This document shows positions 1 through 8,483 of a DNA stretch of 64,000 bases, in pieces (position 1 is the stretch's first letter; every line of letters starts with the position of its first letter). Origin of the DNA: JBFMHP01 sp964557295. Its GTDB lineage: Bacteria; Pseudomonadota; Gammaproteobacteria; RBG-16-57-12. The DNA lies in the NCBI GenBank assembly GCA_964557295.1, contig CAZKZP010000010.1, forward strand, positions 1 to 64,000, read 5' to 3'. The notes under the pieces are model-generated. The model saw only the letters and a list, made by a program, of their open reading frames with translations. It searched no databases and had not been told where the DNA came from. The translations under genes and the position numbers were made by a program.

Positions 1-28
1 TGATTCTGCATGGTCTTGCTCAACTTTC

Positions 29-682
29 CTATAAACCGAAGATCTTGTAGATGCCTGCTTCAAACAGTCCCACGGCAGGTGCCAGGATTTTGCCGAGCAG
101 CTGGGTGGCGATCAAGGCAATCAGGATGATGAAGCCGAAGGGCTCGATCTGGCCATATTTCCACGCCAGCGGCGGCGGCAGCAGGCTGCTGACGATGCGC
201 CCGCCGTCGAGCGGCGGGATCGGCAGCATGTTCAACACCATCAGCACCAGATTGAAGGTCACCCCGGTGCCCCCCATCAGGATCAGCGGCACGGCGAGCC
301 AGTTCGTCTCGGACCCCATCAGCAGGAAGCCCGCCTTGGCGATCAGCGCCCAGATCAAGGCCATCAACAGATTGGAGGCCGGCCCGGCCACGGCCACCAG
401 GGCCATGTCCCGGCGCGGATTGCGCAGGTTCTCATAGGTCACCGGCACCGGCTTGGCCCAGCCGAAGACGAATCCGCCCAGAACCAACAGGATGCCGGGG
501 ACCAGGAGGGTGCCGATCGGATCGATGTGTTTGAGGGGGTTGAGCGTCAGGCGCCCCAGCATCATGGCGGTGGGATCACCCAGTTGCTTGGCGACCCAGC
601 CGTGGGCCACCTCATGAACAGTGATACCGAACAGCAGGGGCAGTATCGAAACGGCGATGATTTGGGGGAGGCTTAGTTCCAT
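29..682 (-). CDS. Site-2 protease family (M50) intramembrane metalloprotease
   Basis: The 217-residue product is a polytopic membrane protein of the short M50 (site-2 protease / SpoIVFB-like) type, expected to cut membrane-embedded substrates with zinc. The metal-binding HEVAH motif lies at residues 23-27 in the first membrane segment. The second conserved motif, NMLPIPPLDGGR near residues 150-161, supplies the third zinc ligand. There is no PDZ domain, as is usual for this short group. It is the last gene of a minus-strand group that also holds the YciO-like and PHP genes, separated from the YciO-like gene by about 45 bases. The substrate cannot be told from sequence. Confidence 0.9.
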   Translation of the reverse strand: MELSLPQIIAVSILPLLFGITVHEVAHGWVAKQLGDPTAMMLGRLTLNPLKHIDPIGTLLVPGILLVLGGFVFGWAKPVPVTYENLRNPRRDMALVAVAGPASNLLMALIWALIAKAGFLLMGSETNWLAVPLILMGGTGVTFNLVLMVLNMLPIPPLDGGRIVSSLLPPPLAWKYGQIEPFGFIILIALIATQLLGKILAPAVGLFEAGIYKIFGL

Positions 683-727
683 AGTGGGGGCATTATAACC
701 GGAATCGGCACCGACTCCGAGCGCTGA

Positions 728-1360
728 TCACTCAGAGACTTCCGTAAAACGGCCGATATCGCCCTGCCCCGCCCGCACCACGACGGGGACATCCCCCTCC
801 AGGTCGATCACCGTGGTCGGCTCGTAGCCGCAGAAGCCGCCGTCGATGATCAGCGCCAGGCGGTGTTCCAGGGTCTCGCGGATCTCGTAGGGATCGGTCA
901 TCACCAGTTCCTCGCCGGGCAGGATCAGGGTGGAACTCATCAGGGGCTCGCCGAGTTCCGCCAGCAGGGCCTGGGCGATCACATTGGCCGTCACCCGCAA
1001 ACCGATGGTCTTGCGCTTGGGATTCTGCAAGCGACGCGGCACCTCGCGGGTGGCCTCCAGAATGAAGGTGTAGGGTCCGGGGGTGAGGGTCTTCATCAGC
1101 CGGTAGGCGGCGTTGTTGATCTTGGCATAACCCGCCATCTGGGAGAGATCGCGGCAGACCAGCGTGAAGTTGTGCTTGCCGTCGAGGCGGCGGATGTCGC
1201 GGATCGTCTCCTGCGCGTCCTTGTTGTCGATGCAGCAGCCCAGGGCATAACCGGACTCGGTGGGATAGGCGATCAAGCCGCCCTGGCGCAGGATCTCGGC
1301 GGCCTGGCGGATCAGGCGCGGCTGGGGGTTCTCGGGATGGATCTGGAAAAACTGGCTCAT
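728..1360 (-). CDS. YciO-type L-threonylcarbamoyladenylate synthase family protein
   Basis: This 210-residue protein belongs to the Sua5/YrdC/YciO family. Members bind ATP, bicarbonate and threonine, and some make the threonylcarbamoyl-AMP used for tRNA t6A. The conserved YPTESGYALGC segment lies near residues 32-42, followed by the KHNFTLVC segment of the substrate pocket and the SSTL strand. Length and sequence fit the YciO branch, whose own role is less certain than that of TsaC. The reading frame is open far upstream (to about 2296), but only the part from the ATG at 1360 shows family similarity. That ATG overlaps the stop of the upstream PHP gene by 4 bases, which indicates translational coupling. 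Confidence 0.88.
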   Translation of the reverse strand: MSQFFQIHPENPQPRLIRQAAEILRQGGLIAYPTESGYALGCCIDNKDAQETIRDIRRLDGKHNFTLVCRDLSQMAGYAKINNAAYRLMKTLTPGPYTFILEATREVPRRLQNPKRKTIGLRVTANVIAQALLAELGEPLMSSTLILPGEELVMTDPYEIRETLEHRLALIIDGGFCGYEPTTVIDLEGDVPVVVRAGQGDIGRFTEVSE

Positions 1361-2220
1361 GGCCAGACCTGCTCCACCTGAACGGCCTTGGCAATCTCCC
1401 ACGATTGCCAGACCGGCACACAGCCCTCGGGCAGCGTCGGCAGCACACCGAGCTCCAGCCAGGGATTCTCCGGGCCGTGGTAATCCGAGCCGGCCGAGGC
1501 GCAGAGCCCGAAGCGGCGGGCAAGATTGGCCATCACGAAATAATCGTCCCGGCTGTGGCTGCCGGAAACCACCTCCAGGCCATGTCCGCCGCACTCCTTG
1601 AAGGCCCCGAGCAACTCGCGCAGCTTGGTCGCGGTGAACGGGTAACGCGCCGGATGCGCGATCACCGCCTGCCCGCCGGACTGAGCGATCCAGCCGACCG
1701 CCTCCGCGAGTCCCGCCCACTCCCCCGGCACGTAGCCGGGCCGGCCGCGCTTGAGATAGCGGTCGAAGGCATCCTGCAGGGTCTTGACGTGGCCATGGTC
1801 GAGCAGGAAGCGCGCGAAGTGCGTGCGGCCGACCATGCTCCCCTTGGCATAGGCCAGCGAGCCCACATAGGCCCCGGCGATGCCCGCTTTCTTTTCCAGC
1901 CGCGCGCCGATCTCCTCCGCGCGCCAGGCGCGAAACGCGAGCAGCCGGGCCAAGCCCTGCTGCAAGGCGGCATTCGCGGGATCGATATTGAGGCCCACGA
2001 TGTGCACGGTATGGTGATTCCAGCTGACCGAGATCTCGATGCCGGGAATCAGCGTCAACGGCGAACCCTGCGCCGCCGCGCGCGCCTCCTCCAGCCCCGA
2101 CGTGGTATCGTGATCGGTCAAGGCCAGCACCCTCAGCCCGCACGCGGCGGCCTTGGCCACCAGCTGGCTGGGCGTGAGCGTCCCGTCGGAGGCGGTCGAA
2201 TGGGCGTGCAGATCGATCAC
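1357..2220 (-). CDS. rnm: PHP-domain phosphoesterase (Rnm/YciV-type 3',5'-nucleotide phosphatase)
   Basis: The product is a PHP-fold metal-dependent phosphoesterase of the YciV/RNase AM family, which removes phosphate from 3',5'-nucleoside bisphosphates and trims RNA 5' ends. The metal motif LHAHSTASDGT is at the N terminus, followed by ALTDHDT, the IPGIEIS strand, IAHPARY and a late GSDYHG motif. All are in the usual family order. I prefer the GTG at 2220 (287 residues), because the family begins just before the LHxH motif. A TTG at 2286 would add 22 residues of no clear similarity. Pairing with the yciO-like gene is common in gammaproteobacteria and here includes a 4-base overlap. Confidence 0.88.
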   Translation of the reverse strand: MIDLHAHSTASDGTLTPSQLVAKAAACGLRVLALTDHDTTSGLEEARAAAQGSPLTLIPGIEISVSWNHHTVHIVGLNIDPANAALQQGLARLLAFRAWRAEEIGARLEKKAGIAGAYVGSLAYAKGSMVGRTHFARFLLDHGHVKTLQDAFDRYLKRGRPGYVPGEWAGLAEAVGWIAQSGGQAVIAHPARYPFTATKLRELLGAFKECGGHGLEVVSGSHSRDDYFVMANLARRFGLCASAGSDYHGPENPWLELGVLPTLPEGCVPVWQSWEIAKAVQVEQVWP

Positions 2221-2458
2221 CAGCCTGGAAGTTTTTCCATGACGGCTCGGAGCGCCTTTGTGCGATTGGGGTAATACGGTATCCAAGGTACTTCACGTCA
2301 TCCAGTTAAACGGAACCATCGTCGCATGCGGGATGGGCGCGTAGTTTACCCTATTTGCCGTCATTCTCCGAGACAATAGATCGGGCATTGCGCCTGACCA
2401 CCCTGTTTGTGCTAGAGTTCTAGCCCATGCTATATCATCAGAGACAGATTTCGCATCC

Positions 2459-3007
2459 ATGAAAATCCTCAGCGACTTTTTCCCCATCATCCTGTTTTTC
2501 GTCGTCTATAAGTTTTACGGCATCTACACCGCCACCGTGGCGGCCATCGCCGCGACTGCGATCCAGGCGGCGCTGTTCTGGCTCAAGCATCGCCGCTTGG
2601 AGAAGATGCACCTGATCAACCTGGCGATCATCACGGTGTTCGGCGGCGCCACGCTGCTGTTGCACGATGAAACCTACATTAAATGGAAGCCCACCGTGGT
2701 CAACTGGCTGTTCGCCGCCGCCTTCATCGGCAGCCAGTTCATCGGCGGCAAGTCGATCATCGAGCGCATGCTCGGCCACGCCGTCACCCTGCCGGTGGCG
2801 ATCTGGCGCAATCTCAATCTGGCCTGGGCGGGATTCTTCGTGGCCACCGGCGCGCTCAATCTCTACGTCGCCTTTAACTACGATACCGACACCTGGGTCG
2901 ACTTCAAACTCTTCGGCATCCTGGGATTGACCCTGCTCTTCGTCATTGCGCAAGGGCTGTTCATCTCGCGCTACCTCAGCGCCCAGGAACAACCGCAAAA
3001 GGACTAG
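2459..3007 (+). CDS. yciB: Septation protein A / inner membrane protein YciB
   Basis: This 182-residue inner membrane protein has five hydrophobic segments and matches the YciB/IspA family, linked to cell-envelope synthesis and division-site integrity. The N terminus (MKILSDFFPIILFFVVYKF), the central PTVVNWLFA segment and the WRNLNLAWAGFFV segment are characteristic. It starts a plus-strand run, yciB-YciI-BolA-parvulin, with gaps of 3 bases or overlaps. It is divergent from the PHP gene. The 238-base divergent spacer contains a short imperfect palindrome at 2411-2424 but no promoter that I would assign with confidence. Confidence 0.93.
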   Translation: MKILSDFFPIILFFVVYKFYGIYTATVAAIAATAIQAALFWLKHRRLEKMHLINLAIITVFGGATLLLHDETYIKWKPTVVNWLFAAAFIGSQFIGGKSIIERMLGHAVTLPVAIWRNLNLAWAGFFVATGALNLYVAFNYDTDTWVDFKLFGILGLTLLFVIAQGLFISRYLSAQEQPQKD

Positions 3008-3010
3008 CCC

Positions 3011-3313
3011 ATGCTCTACGCCATCATTTGTCAGGATGTCGAAAACAGCCTGGAGCGACGCAAGGCCGCGCGTCCGGACCATCTCAAACGGCTTGAGGCC
3101 TTGCAGGCCGAGGGGCGGCTGGTGCTGGCCGGCCCGCACCCGGCCATCGACAGCCCCGACCCCGGCCCCGCCGGGTTCAGCGGCAGCCTGATCGTGGCGG
3201 AATTCGCCTCGCTCGCCGAGGCCAAGATCTGGGCGGCCGCCGATCCCTATGTCAGCGCCGGCGTGTACGGTGAAATCACCATCAAACCCTTCAAGCAGGT
3301 GTTCCCATGTTAA
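3011..3313 (+). CDS. YciI family protein
   Basis: This 100-residue soluble protein has the dimeric ferredoxin-like alpha/beta fold of the YciI family. Visible family features are the N-terminal YAIICQDVENSLERR strand and helix, the conserved His in RPDHLKRLEAL, the GPHP segment and the late ADPYVSAGVY stretch. The biochemical role of E. coli-type YciI is not established. Related domains act as small dehydrochlorinases or muconolactone-isomerase-like enzymes. It lies 3 bases after yciB, and its stop overlaps the BolA-family start by 7 bases. The three genes are therefore almost certainly co-transcribed. Confidence 0.9.
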   Translation: MLYAIICQDVENSLERRKAARPDHLKRLEALQAEGRLVLAGPHPAIDSPDPGPAGFSGSLIVAEFASLAEAKIWAAADPYVSAGVYGEITIKPFKQVFPC

Positions 3314-3588
3314 CTAGCGCACAGCGCATGCGTTTGATAGAAGATACACTCCGTAACGCGTTTGCCCCGAGCCGCTTGGAGATCGTCGATGACAGCGACA
3401 AGCACGCCGGCCATCGCAGCGCCGGCGGCCGCGGTCATTTCCAGGTGCATATCGTCTCCGCGTCCTTCCGCGGCAAACGGCCGCTGGAGCGTCATCGCAT
3501 GATCTACGGCGCCTTGGGCGATGCGATGGAGACCGAGATCCACGCGCTCAGCATCCAGGCGAAAACGCCCGAAGAAATCAACCCTTGA
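3307..3588 (+). CDS. BolA family protein
   Basis: This 93-residue protein is a BolA-family partner of monothiol glutaredoxins, involved in iron-sulfur or iron handling and in stress-related morphology. The KH-like fold is visible as the DDSDKHAGH loop (residues about 26-34), whose His can act as a cluster ligand, then HFQVHIVSASFRGKRPLERHRMIY, and finally the ETEIHALSIQAKTPEE tail. Length is typical. It overlaps the YciI gene and precedes a periplasmic parvulin gene, so this is a four-gene operon. The sequence alone does not separate the BolA from the IbaG subgroup. Confidence 0.93.
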   Translation: MLTSAQRMRLIEDTLRNAFAPSRLEIVDDSDKHAGHRSAGGRGHFQVHIVSASFRGKRPLERHRMIYGALGDAMETEIHALSIQAKTPEEINP

Positions 3589-3617
3589 ACCCACACCCAC
3601 AACATAAGGAACCCGTA

Positions 3618-4415
3618 ATGAAAAAGATTGCTCTGATCGTCGGCCTGACGCTTGCCGGTGGCCTGCTCGCCTCCGCCGCCGTCGCGGAAGACAAGGTGCT
3701 GGCGACCGTCAACGGCAAGAAGATCACCGAAGCGGACGTGCATGACTACACCAAGATCCGCCAGGGCGGCAATGCGCAAGGCATGCCGCAGGATCTGCTG
3801 GTGCAAGAACTGATCAATCGCGAATTGATCACGCAGGACGCCAAGAAGCGCGGCCTCGAGAAAGACAAGGACTACCGCGTCGTCCTGGAGAATCAGCAGA
3901 AGAATCTGCTCGCCGCCTACGCGATGCAGAAGACCATCCAGGGCAAGGGCGAAGTGACCGAGGAAATGCTGCGCGCCGAGTACGACAAATCCATGAAGGG
4001 ATTGTCGAACAAGGAATTCCAGGCCAAGCACATCCTGGTGGAGAAGGAAGATGATGCCAAGGCGGCGATCAAGGCCTTGGAAGGCGGCGCGAATTTCGCC
4101 AAGCTGGCCGAGGAAAAGACCACCGACCCCAACGGTCCCGATCTCGGCTGGTTCCGCCCCGAGCAGATGGTCAAGCCGTTTTCCGATGCCGTAAAGGCGC
4201 TCAAGAAAGGTGAATACACCAAGACCCCGGTGCAGACCCAATTCGGCTGGCACGTGATCTTGCTGGAAGACACCCGCGAGGTGCCGCCGCCCGAGTTCAA
4301 CAGCCTCAAGGACCAGATCCGCACCAGCGTGATCAACCAGCGCATCCAGGACTACATCGAGTCATTGCGCAAGGGGGCGAAGATCGACGTGAGCAAAAAC
4401 GGCGATAAAAAATAA
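3618..4415 (+). CDS. Periplasmic parvulin-type peptidyl-prolyl isomerase
   Basis: The 265-residue product has a signal peptide (about residues 1-22, ending ASAAVA) and then a SurA-N-like helical region. A parvulin rotamase domain follows at about residues 125-220, with the typical AKHILVE, DLGWF and FGWHVI motifs. It should act as a peptidyl-prolyl isomerase or chaperone for envelope proteins. The ATG at 3618 is chosen over an upstream in-frame start at 3585, because it begins the signal peptide and follows an AAGGA ribosome site at 3606-3610. It is the last gene of the yciB operon. A strong hairpin terminator follows at 4437. Confidence 0.93.
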   Translation: MKKIALIVGLTLAGGLLASAAVAEDKVLATVNGKKITEADVHDYTKIRQGGNAQGMPQDLLVQELINRELITQDAKKRGLEKDKDYRVVLENQQKNLLAAYAMQKTIQGKGEVTEEMLRAEYDKSMKGLSNKEFQAKHILVEKEDDAKAAIKALEGGANFAKLAEEKTTDPNGPDLGWFRPEQMVKPFSDAVKALKKGEYTKTPVQTQFGWHVILLEDTREVPPPEFNSLKDQIRTSVINQRIQDYIESLRKGAKIDVSKNGDKK

Positions 4416-4436
4416 TAATCTCACTGCGCCATCCCG

Positions 4437-4468
4437 GTAACGCCCGCCCGCGCGGGCGTTACTTTTTT
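4437..4468 (+). terminator. Rho-independent terminator of the yciB operon
   Basis: A perfect 11-base-pair stem (GTAACGCCCGC and its complement) with a 4-base loop is followed by six Ts. It ends the plus-strand operon and overlaps the last codons of the convergent GumN-like gene. Confidence 0.85.
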
Positions 4469-5388
4469 GCGGCGGCCGTCGCGGCAACGGCCTCGATCTG
4501 GCGCACGGTGTAACCCTGGCCGCGCAGCAAGCTCACCAGTCCACCCTTACCACCCATGTGCCCGCCGCCGACGATCACCAGATAGCTCTTCTTCTGCTTG
4601 AGATATCCCTCGATCTTCTTGCTCATCGCGCGATTGCGCTCATCGAACAGGCGCCGGTACGATTGGGCCAATGACGGATAGCGCCGCAGCGGTTCGGTCA
4701 CCATCGCATACAACCCATCGGCATCGCCGCGCGCCCACAGCGCGACCATTTCACCGAGGAGCGGCTTGAGCCGGGGCAGATCCTCCAGCGCGGTGGCGAG
4801 CACCAGCTCCTGCTCCATCGGGCTGTCGCCGGAGAGCGCCGCGAGCTGGCTGTCGAGCGATTCGAGTTCCAGGATCTCCTTCTTGCCTTGCGCCTTGGCC
4901 AGATACATCAAATCGATGCCCATGTCGCTGCGGTAGCCGTGACGCGCGGCCTCCTGCAGCGTCAGCGTCAATCCCAGAAACCAAGGGCGCAGCGTCGCCA
5001 CCTTGTCGTAGGGGATGCCGGCCAATTGCAGATGCTCCCGCAAGCGCTTGAGCGTGGGCGGGGTCAGATGATCGGCCAGGGTCTCGCCCTGGGGCAGCAT
5101 GCCGAGACTCAACATGCGCCGGGCCATCTCGCTGGGATCGACCGCCAGCAGATTGAGCTCGACCACTACAGTGTCCGCCTTGGCGAAGGCCGCGTCATAA
5201 CAAGGATCGAGCGGGTAGAGCTCCTCGCGCATCATGTGGATCGAACCGAGCAGATAGACCGTGGCGCTCTCCGAGCGCGCCTCCCAGAGGAAGCACTTGG
5301 CAGCCTCTTCTCTGGCAACCGCGGTGCCGGCCTGTATCACCATCAGGCATACACAGAATATGCCTCTGAGCATCAACGCTTTCATCAT
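4459..5388 (-). CDS. TraB/GumN family protein, exported
   Basis: The 309-residue protein begins with a signal peptide (about residues 1-25) and then matches the TraB/GumN family, related to the Tiki metalloprotease fold. The first conserved motif is YLLGSIHMM near residue 50 and the last is the VIVGGGHMGGKGGL stretch near residue 275. The acidic and histidine residues of these GSxH and GGxH motifs are present. In bacteria its role is not well defined; a metal-dependent hydrolase in the envelope is the best guess. It stands alone, convergent with the parvulin operon and divergent from the Fur-box porin operon. Confidence 0.85.
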   Translation of the reverse strand: MMKALMLRGIFCVCLMVIQAGTAVAREEAAKCFLWEARSESATVYLLGSIHMMREELYPLDPCYDAAFAKADTVVVELNLLAVDPSEMARRMLSLGMLPQGETLADHLTPPTLKRLREHLQLAGIPYDKVATLRPWFLGLTLTLQEAARHGYRSDMGIDLMYLAKAQGKKEILELESLDSQLAALSGDSPMEQELVLATALEDLPRLKPLLGEMVALWARGDADGLYAMVTEPLRRYPSLAQSYRRLFDERNRAMSKKIEGYLKQKKSYLVIVGGGHMGGKGGLVSLLRGQGYTVRQIEAVAATAAAKK

Positions 5389-5554
5389 GACCTCCCCTTC
5401 CGCTTGCCCGCCACACCCACAATCGCCGCATACATACTAACACCAGGCGGGTGCCCGCAATATGCAATCCTCGATAGCATCTGCGCCATGCCTGACTGCC
5501 GACTCCCTTGGATGAAAAATATTGCCCGCCCCTCTTGCGCGCGCCCCGAAGTTT

Positions 5555-5587
5555 GATTATCGTTATAAACGATAATCGTTATCATTT
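5555..5587. promoter_or_regulatory. Fur-box-like operator upstream of the porin operon
   Basis: The AT-rich stretch contains repeated GATAAT/ATTATC hexamers in alternating orientation. The 19-base window 5565-5583 agrees with the classical Fur box consensus at 14 of 19 positions, including the run GATAATC-GTTATC. A further ATTATCGTTAT overlaps on its left. It lies 34 bases before the porin start, where a repressor would block transcription. This predicts iron repression of the downstream three-gene operon. Confidence 0.72.
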
Positions 5588-5620
5588 AGATTTGTATCCA
5601 CATTACCACGGAGACCCAAA

Positions 5621-6739
5621 ATGAAGATGAAAACAATGACCATCGCTGCAACCCTGTCACTGGCAGCCGGCCCGCACGCCGGCGCCGCCACGGTTGAAGA
5701 GCTGGAACAACAGGTAAAGGAACTCAATACGCGGTTGAACAGCGTAACCACCGCCGTGGAACGCGGCATGGGCGCGGGGACGGGGGCCACCACGATCGGC
5801 GGTTACGGCGAGCTGCACTACAATCGCCTCGAAGGCAAAAAGGAAATGGACTTCCACCGTTTCGTGCTGTTCTTCGACCACGAATTCAATGATCGCATCC
5901 GCCTGTTCTCTGAGCTGGAACTGGAGCACGCCCTGGCCGCCGATAACAAGAAAGGCGAGGTGGAACTGGAACAAGCCTACATCGATTTCAAACTCAATGA
6001 CCGTCACGCCGCCAAAGGTGGTCTGTTTCTGATCCCCGTCGGGATACTCAATGAGACCCACGAACCACCTACCTTCTACGGGGTGGAGCGCAACTCGGTG
6101 GAAAACGTGATCATCCCGACCACCTGGTGGGAAGCCGGCGCCGGCCTCCATGGCGAGATCGCACCCGGGGTGGGCTACGATCTGGCGCTGACCTCGGGAC
6201 TGAATGTGCCCGCGACCGGCGCCGATGCCTATAAAATCCGCTCAGGACGCCAGAAGGTCTCCTACGCCAAGGCGGATGATCTGGCCTACACCGCCCGCCT
6301 GAAATGGACCAGCATGCCGGGGGTCGAAGTGGCGGGCTCGCTGTTCTATCAGGGCGATCTCTCGCAAACCGGAACCGACACCCTGGAAGGCGGCCTGTTG
6401 ACCGAGGTGCACGCCATCGTCCAGCAAGGCCAATTTGGTCTGCGCGCGCTCTACGCCCGCTGGGATCTGGAGGGCAGCGGCCCCAAGGCGGTCGGCATGG
6501 ATGAACAGGTCGGCTGGTACTTAGAGCCCGCATTCCGCATCAATGATCAATTCGGCGTCTTTGTCCGTTACAGCGCCTGGGATACCAAGGCAGGATCATC
6601 CGCGGACACCGAGACCAAACAAGGCAGTATCGGCGTCAATTACTGGCCGCACGAGAACGTCGTCGTGAAATTTGACTACCAGGATGAGAGCAAGGAAGCC
6701 AATGACGGTTTCAACCTTGGCATTGGCTATCAGTTCTAA
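5621..6739 (+). CDS. Outer-membrane porin-like beta-barrel protein
   Basis: The 372-residue protein has a signal peptide (about residues 1-23), a short coiled-coil segment (VEELEQQVKELNTRL, about 24-45) and then a long run of alternating strands. It ends in GIGYQF, the aromatic C-terminal signature of outer-membrane barrels. The layout matches OprP/OprO-like porins. It is the first gene after a Fur-box-like sequence and is followed within 11 bases by an FMN-binding protein gene and then a PepSY protein gene. I infer a role in uptake of iron or an iron-linked solute. Substrate specificity cannot be read from the sequence. Confidence 0.82.
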   Translation: MKMKTMTIAATLSLAAGPHAGAATVEELEQQVKELNTRLNSVTTAVERGMGAGTGATTIGGYGELHYNRLEGKKEMDFHRFVLFFDHEFNDRIRLFSELELEHALAADNKKGEVELEQAYIDFKLNDRHAAKGGLFLIPVGILNETHEPPTFYGVERNSVENVIIPTTWWEAGAGLHGEIAPGVGYDLALTSGLNVPATGADAYKIRSGRQKVSYAKADDLAYTARLKWTSMPGVEVAGSLFYQGDLSQTGTDTLEGGLLTEVHAIVQQGQFGLRALYARWDLEGSGPKAVGMDEQVGWYLEPAFRINDQFGVFVRYSAWDTKAGSSADTETKQGSIGVNYWPHENVVVKFDYQDESKEANDGFNLGIGYQF

Positions 6740-6749
6740 GTCAAACGCC

Positions 6750-7313
6750 ATGTCGACTGTCACCCAGACAAGCCGGCCGCGGCAAGGGCAGATCATTCTG
6801 CCCTTGCTGCTGTTTTGGTTCGGTTTGATGTTACCCCAGACGCTGCAGGCCGAATCGGTCTATCAGACGCCCCAGGCGTTTCTCGCCGAAGCCTTCCCGG
6901 GCACCCCGCCCGCCCCCGAGATGCTGTGGCTGACCGAGGAGGTGAAAGCAAGGATTGAACAGATGCTGGGGCACCGCTACACTCTGCTGCGCATACGCTA
7001 TTGGCAACAGGAGCAGCGCAGCGCCTGGATCCTCGAAGAGATCGGCAAGGACCGTCCGATCACCATCGGAGTCGTGGTCAACGGCAACATCATCGAAAAG
7101 GTGCGTGTATTGGTCTTTCGCGAAAGCCGCGGTGATGAAGTGCGCCACCCCTTCTTCACCACGCAGTTTACCGGCGCAGCCTTACGCGAAGATCTGACCC
7201 TCGATCGCCACATCGACGGCATCACCGGAGCCACCCTCTCGGTGCGCGCGCTGATCAAGACCGCGCGACTTGCGCTGTATCTCCATCAGATCACCGATCA
7301 ACCTAGGAAATAA
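6750..7313 (+). CDS. FMN-binding domain protein, membrane-anchored
   Basis: The 187-residue protein has an N-terminal hydrophobic segment (about residues 15-36) and a C-terminal FMN_bind domain. The motif DGITGATLS near residue 160 fits the flavinylation signature seen in NqrC and RnfG, where the Thr of the GAT group receives FMN from ApbE. It should carry covalent FMN on the periplasmic side and pass electrons. The frame is open upstream into the porin gene, but the ATG at 6750 follows the porin stop by 10 bases and gives a sensible anchor. It is followed by a PepSY protein 2 bases after its stop. No ApbE is in the window. Confidence 0.85.
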   Translation: MSTVTQTSRPRQGQIILPLLLFWFGLMLPQTLQAESVYQTPQAFLAEAFPGTPPAPEMLWLTEEVKARIEQMLGHRYTLLRIRYWQQEQRSAWILEEIGKDRPITIGVVVNGNIIEKVRVLVFRESRGDEVRHPFFTTQFTGAALREDLTLDRHIDGITGATLSVRALIKTARLALYLHQITDQPRK

Positions 7314-7315
7314 GC

Positions 7316-8050
7316 ATGCGGATGCGTCAGCTGTTCGTCTTGCACCGCAGCCTGGGCGTCCTGGTCGCCATCCTGGTGTTGCTGCTCGCGAGCACCGGCG
7401 TGCTGCTCAACCACACCGAGGAGCTGACCCTGGCTGACCGCCACGTGCGACACCCCGCCCTCCTCCATTGGTACGGCATCGCCTCCCCCGAAACGCCATT
7501 CGCCTACCAAGTCGAATCCGGATGGATTGCGCCCCTCAACGGCGCGATCTATTTCAACGGGCTGAAGATCGCGGATCATGCCGACGCCCTGATCGGCGCC
7601 GTGCAAAGCGGCGATATCGTGGTCGCGGCGCTGCCCGACCGGGTGCTGTTGCTGACCACCGCCGGGGAATTGGTCGACAACGTTCTTGCCGGGATGGGGT
7701 TCGCTGGCAAACTCACGGCCGTTGGCCTGGATGATGGTCGCGTGGTGTTGCGCTCCGATCAGGGGATCTATGCCGCGGACGGCCAATTCATGACATGGCT
7801 GCCGGTCACCACCTCAACCGCCGCATGGGCGGGACCCGCGCCCTTGCCGGAGGCGCAATTCGCGCAGCTGATGCAGTCGCAAGCGGCGGTGAGCGTCAGC
7901 CTTGAGCGCGTGCTGCTCGACCTGCATAGCGGGCGGTTTTTCGGCTACTGGGGCGTGATCCTGATGGACATCGCCGGACTCGCCTTGGTATTGCTGGCCG
8001 CCACCGGAGTCTTCCTGTGGGTGCGCATCCGGTGGCGTCAGCGCCGCTGA
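7316..8050 (+). CDS. PepSY-associated transmembrane protein
   Basis: This 244-residue protein has the layout of PepSY-TM proteins. An N-terminal membrane segment starts after LFVLHRSLGVLVA with the GVLLNHTE loop. A periplasmic domain of about 165 residues follows, then a final membrane helix (about 205-230) with LDLHSGRFFGYWG just before it. Histidines in HRSLG, NHTE and DLHSG are placed as in PepSY-TM heme or electron-transfer proteins. With the adjacent flavinylated protein this suggests a short transmembrane electron path, perhaps a ferric or flavin reductase, under Fur control. Its stop is 8 bases from the convergent YjbQ gene. Confidence 0.8.
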   Translation: MRMRQLFVLHRSLGVLVAILVLLLASTGVLLNHTEELTLADRHVRHPALLHWYGIASPETPFAYQVESGWIAPLNGAIYFNGLKIADHADALIGAVQSGDIVVAALPDRVLLLTTAGELVDNVLAGMGFAGKLTAVGLDDGRVVLRSDQGIYAADGQFMTWLPVTTSTAAWAGPAPLPEAQFAQLMQSQAAVSVSLERVLLDLHSGRFFGYWGVILMDIAGLALVLLAATGVFLWVRIRWRQRR

Positions 8051-8057
8051 CCGAGCC

Positions 8058-8471
8058 TCATCCAACCACGGTCACCGTGATCCGCCGGGGGTGCGGTTGA
8101 TGACGATGCTCCCACAGATAGATCCCCTGCCACGTGCCCAACGCAAGGTCCCCGCCACTGACTGGAATCGTCAGCCCGGTCTGTGTGATGACGGTGCGGA
8201 TATGCGCCGCCATGTCATCCGGACCTTCGTCATCGTGCTCGTAACGGCGATCACCGTCGGGCGCCAGCGCGGTCATAAACCGTTCGAGATCCCGGCGCAC
8301 GGAGGGATCGGCGTTCTCGCACAGCATCAGCGAGGCGCTGGTGTGATGGACGAAGACGTGACACAAACCGGCGGCCACACCCGCCCCGCGCACGATGCGC
8401 GCCACCTGATCGGTGATCTCATACGTCCCGCGTCCCTGCGCGGTCGTAATCACGAAGTTCTCTTGTTTCAA
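8058..8471 (-). CDS. YjbQ/UPF0047 family protein (secondary thiamine-phosphate synthase type)
   Basis: The 137-residue protein matches the YjbQ (UPF0047) family, a small trimeric beta-rich enzyme that has shown weak thiamine-phosphate synthase activity. The conserved features are the HVFVHHTSASLMLCENADP segment near residues 38-56, then GPDDMAAHI and the late GTWQGIYLWEHR motif. Its histidines form the metal or phosphate site. Length is typical. It lies 12 bases downstream of the endonuclease V gene, probably in one transcript. The physiological role of the family is not settled. Confidence 0.88.
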   Translation of the reverse strand: MKQENFVITTAQGRGTYEITDQVARIVRGAGVAAGLCHVFVHHTSASLMLCENADPSVRRDLERFMTALAPDGDRRYEHDDEGPDDMAAHIRTVITQTGLTIPVSGGDLALGTWQGIYLWEHRHQPHPRRITVTVVG

Positions 8472-8483
8472 AACACCCTCCTC

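Noticed and set aside
1361..2296. Long in-frame extension upstream of the YciO-like gene (to 522 codons)
   Set aside because: It overlaps the well-supported PHP gene in another frame, and the extra residues show only GC-rich low-complexity sequence.
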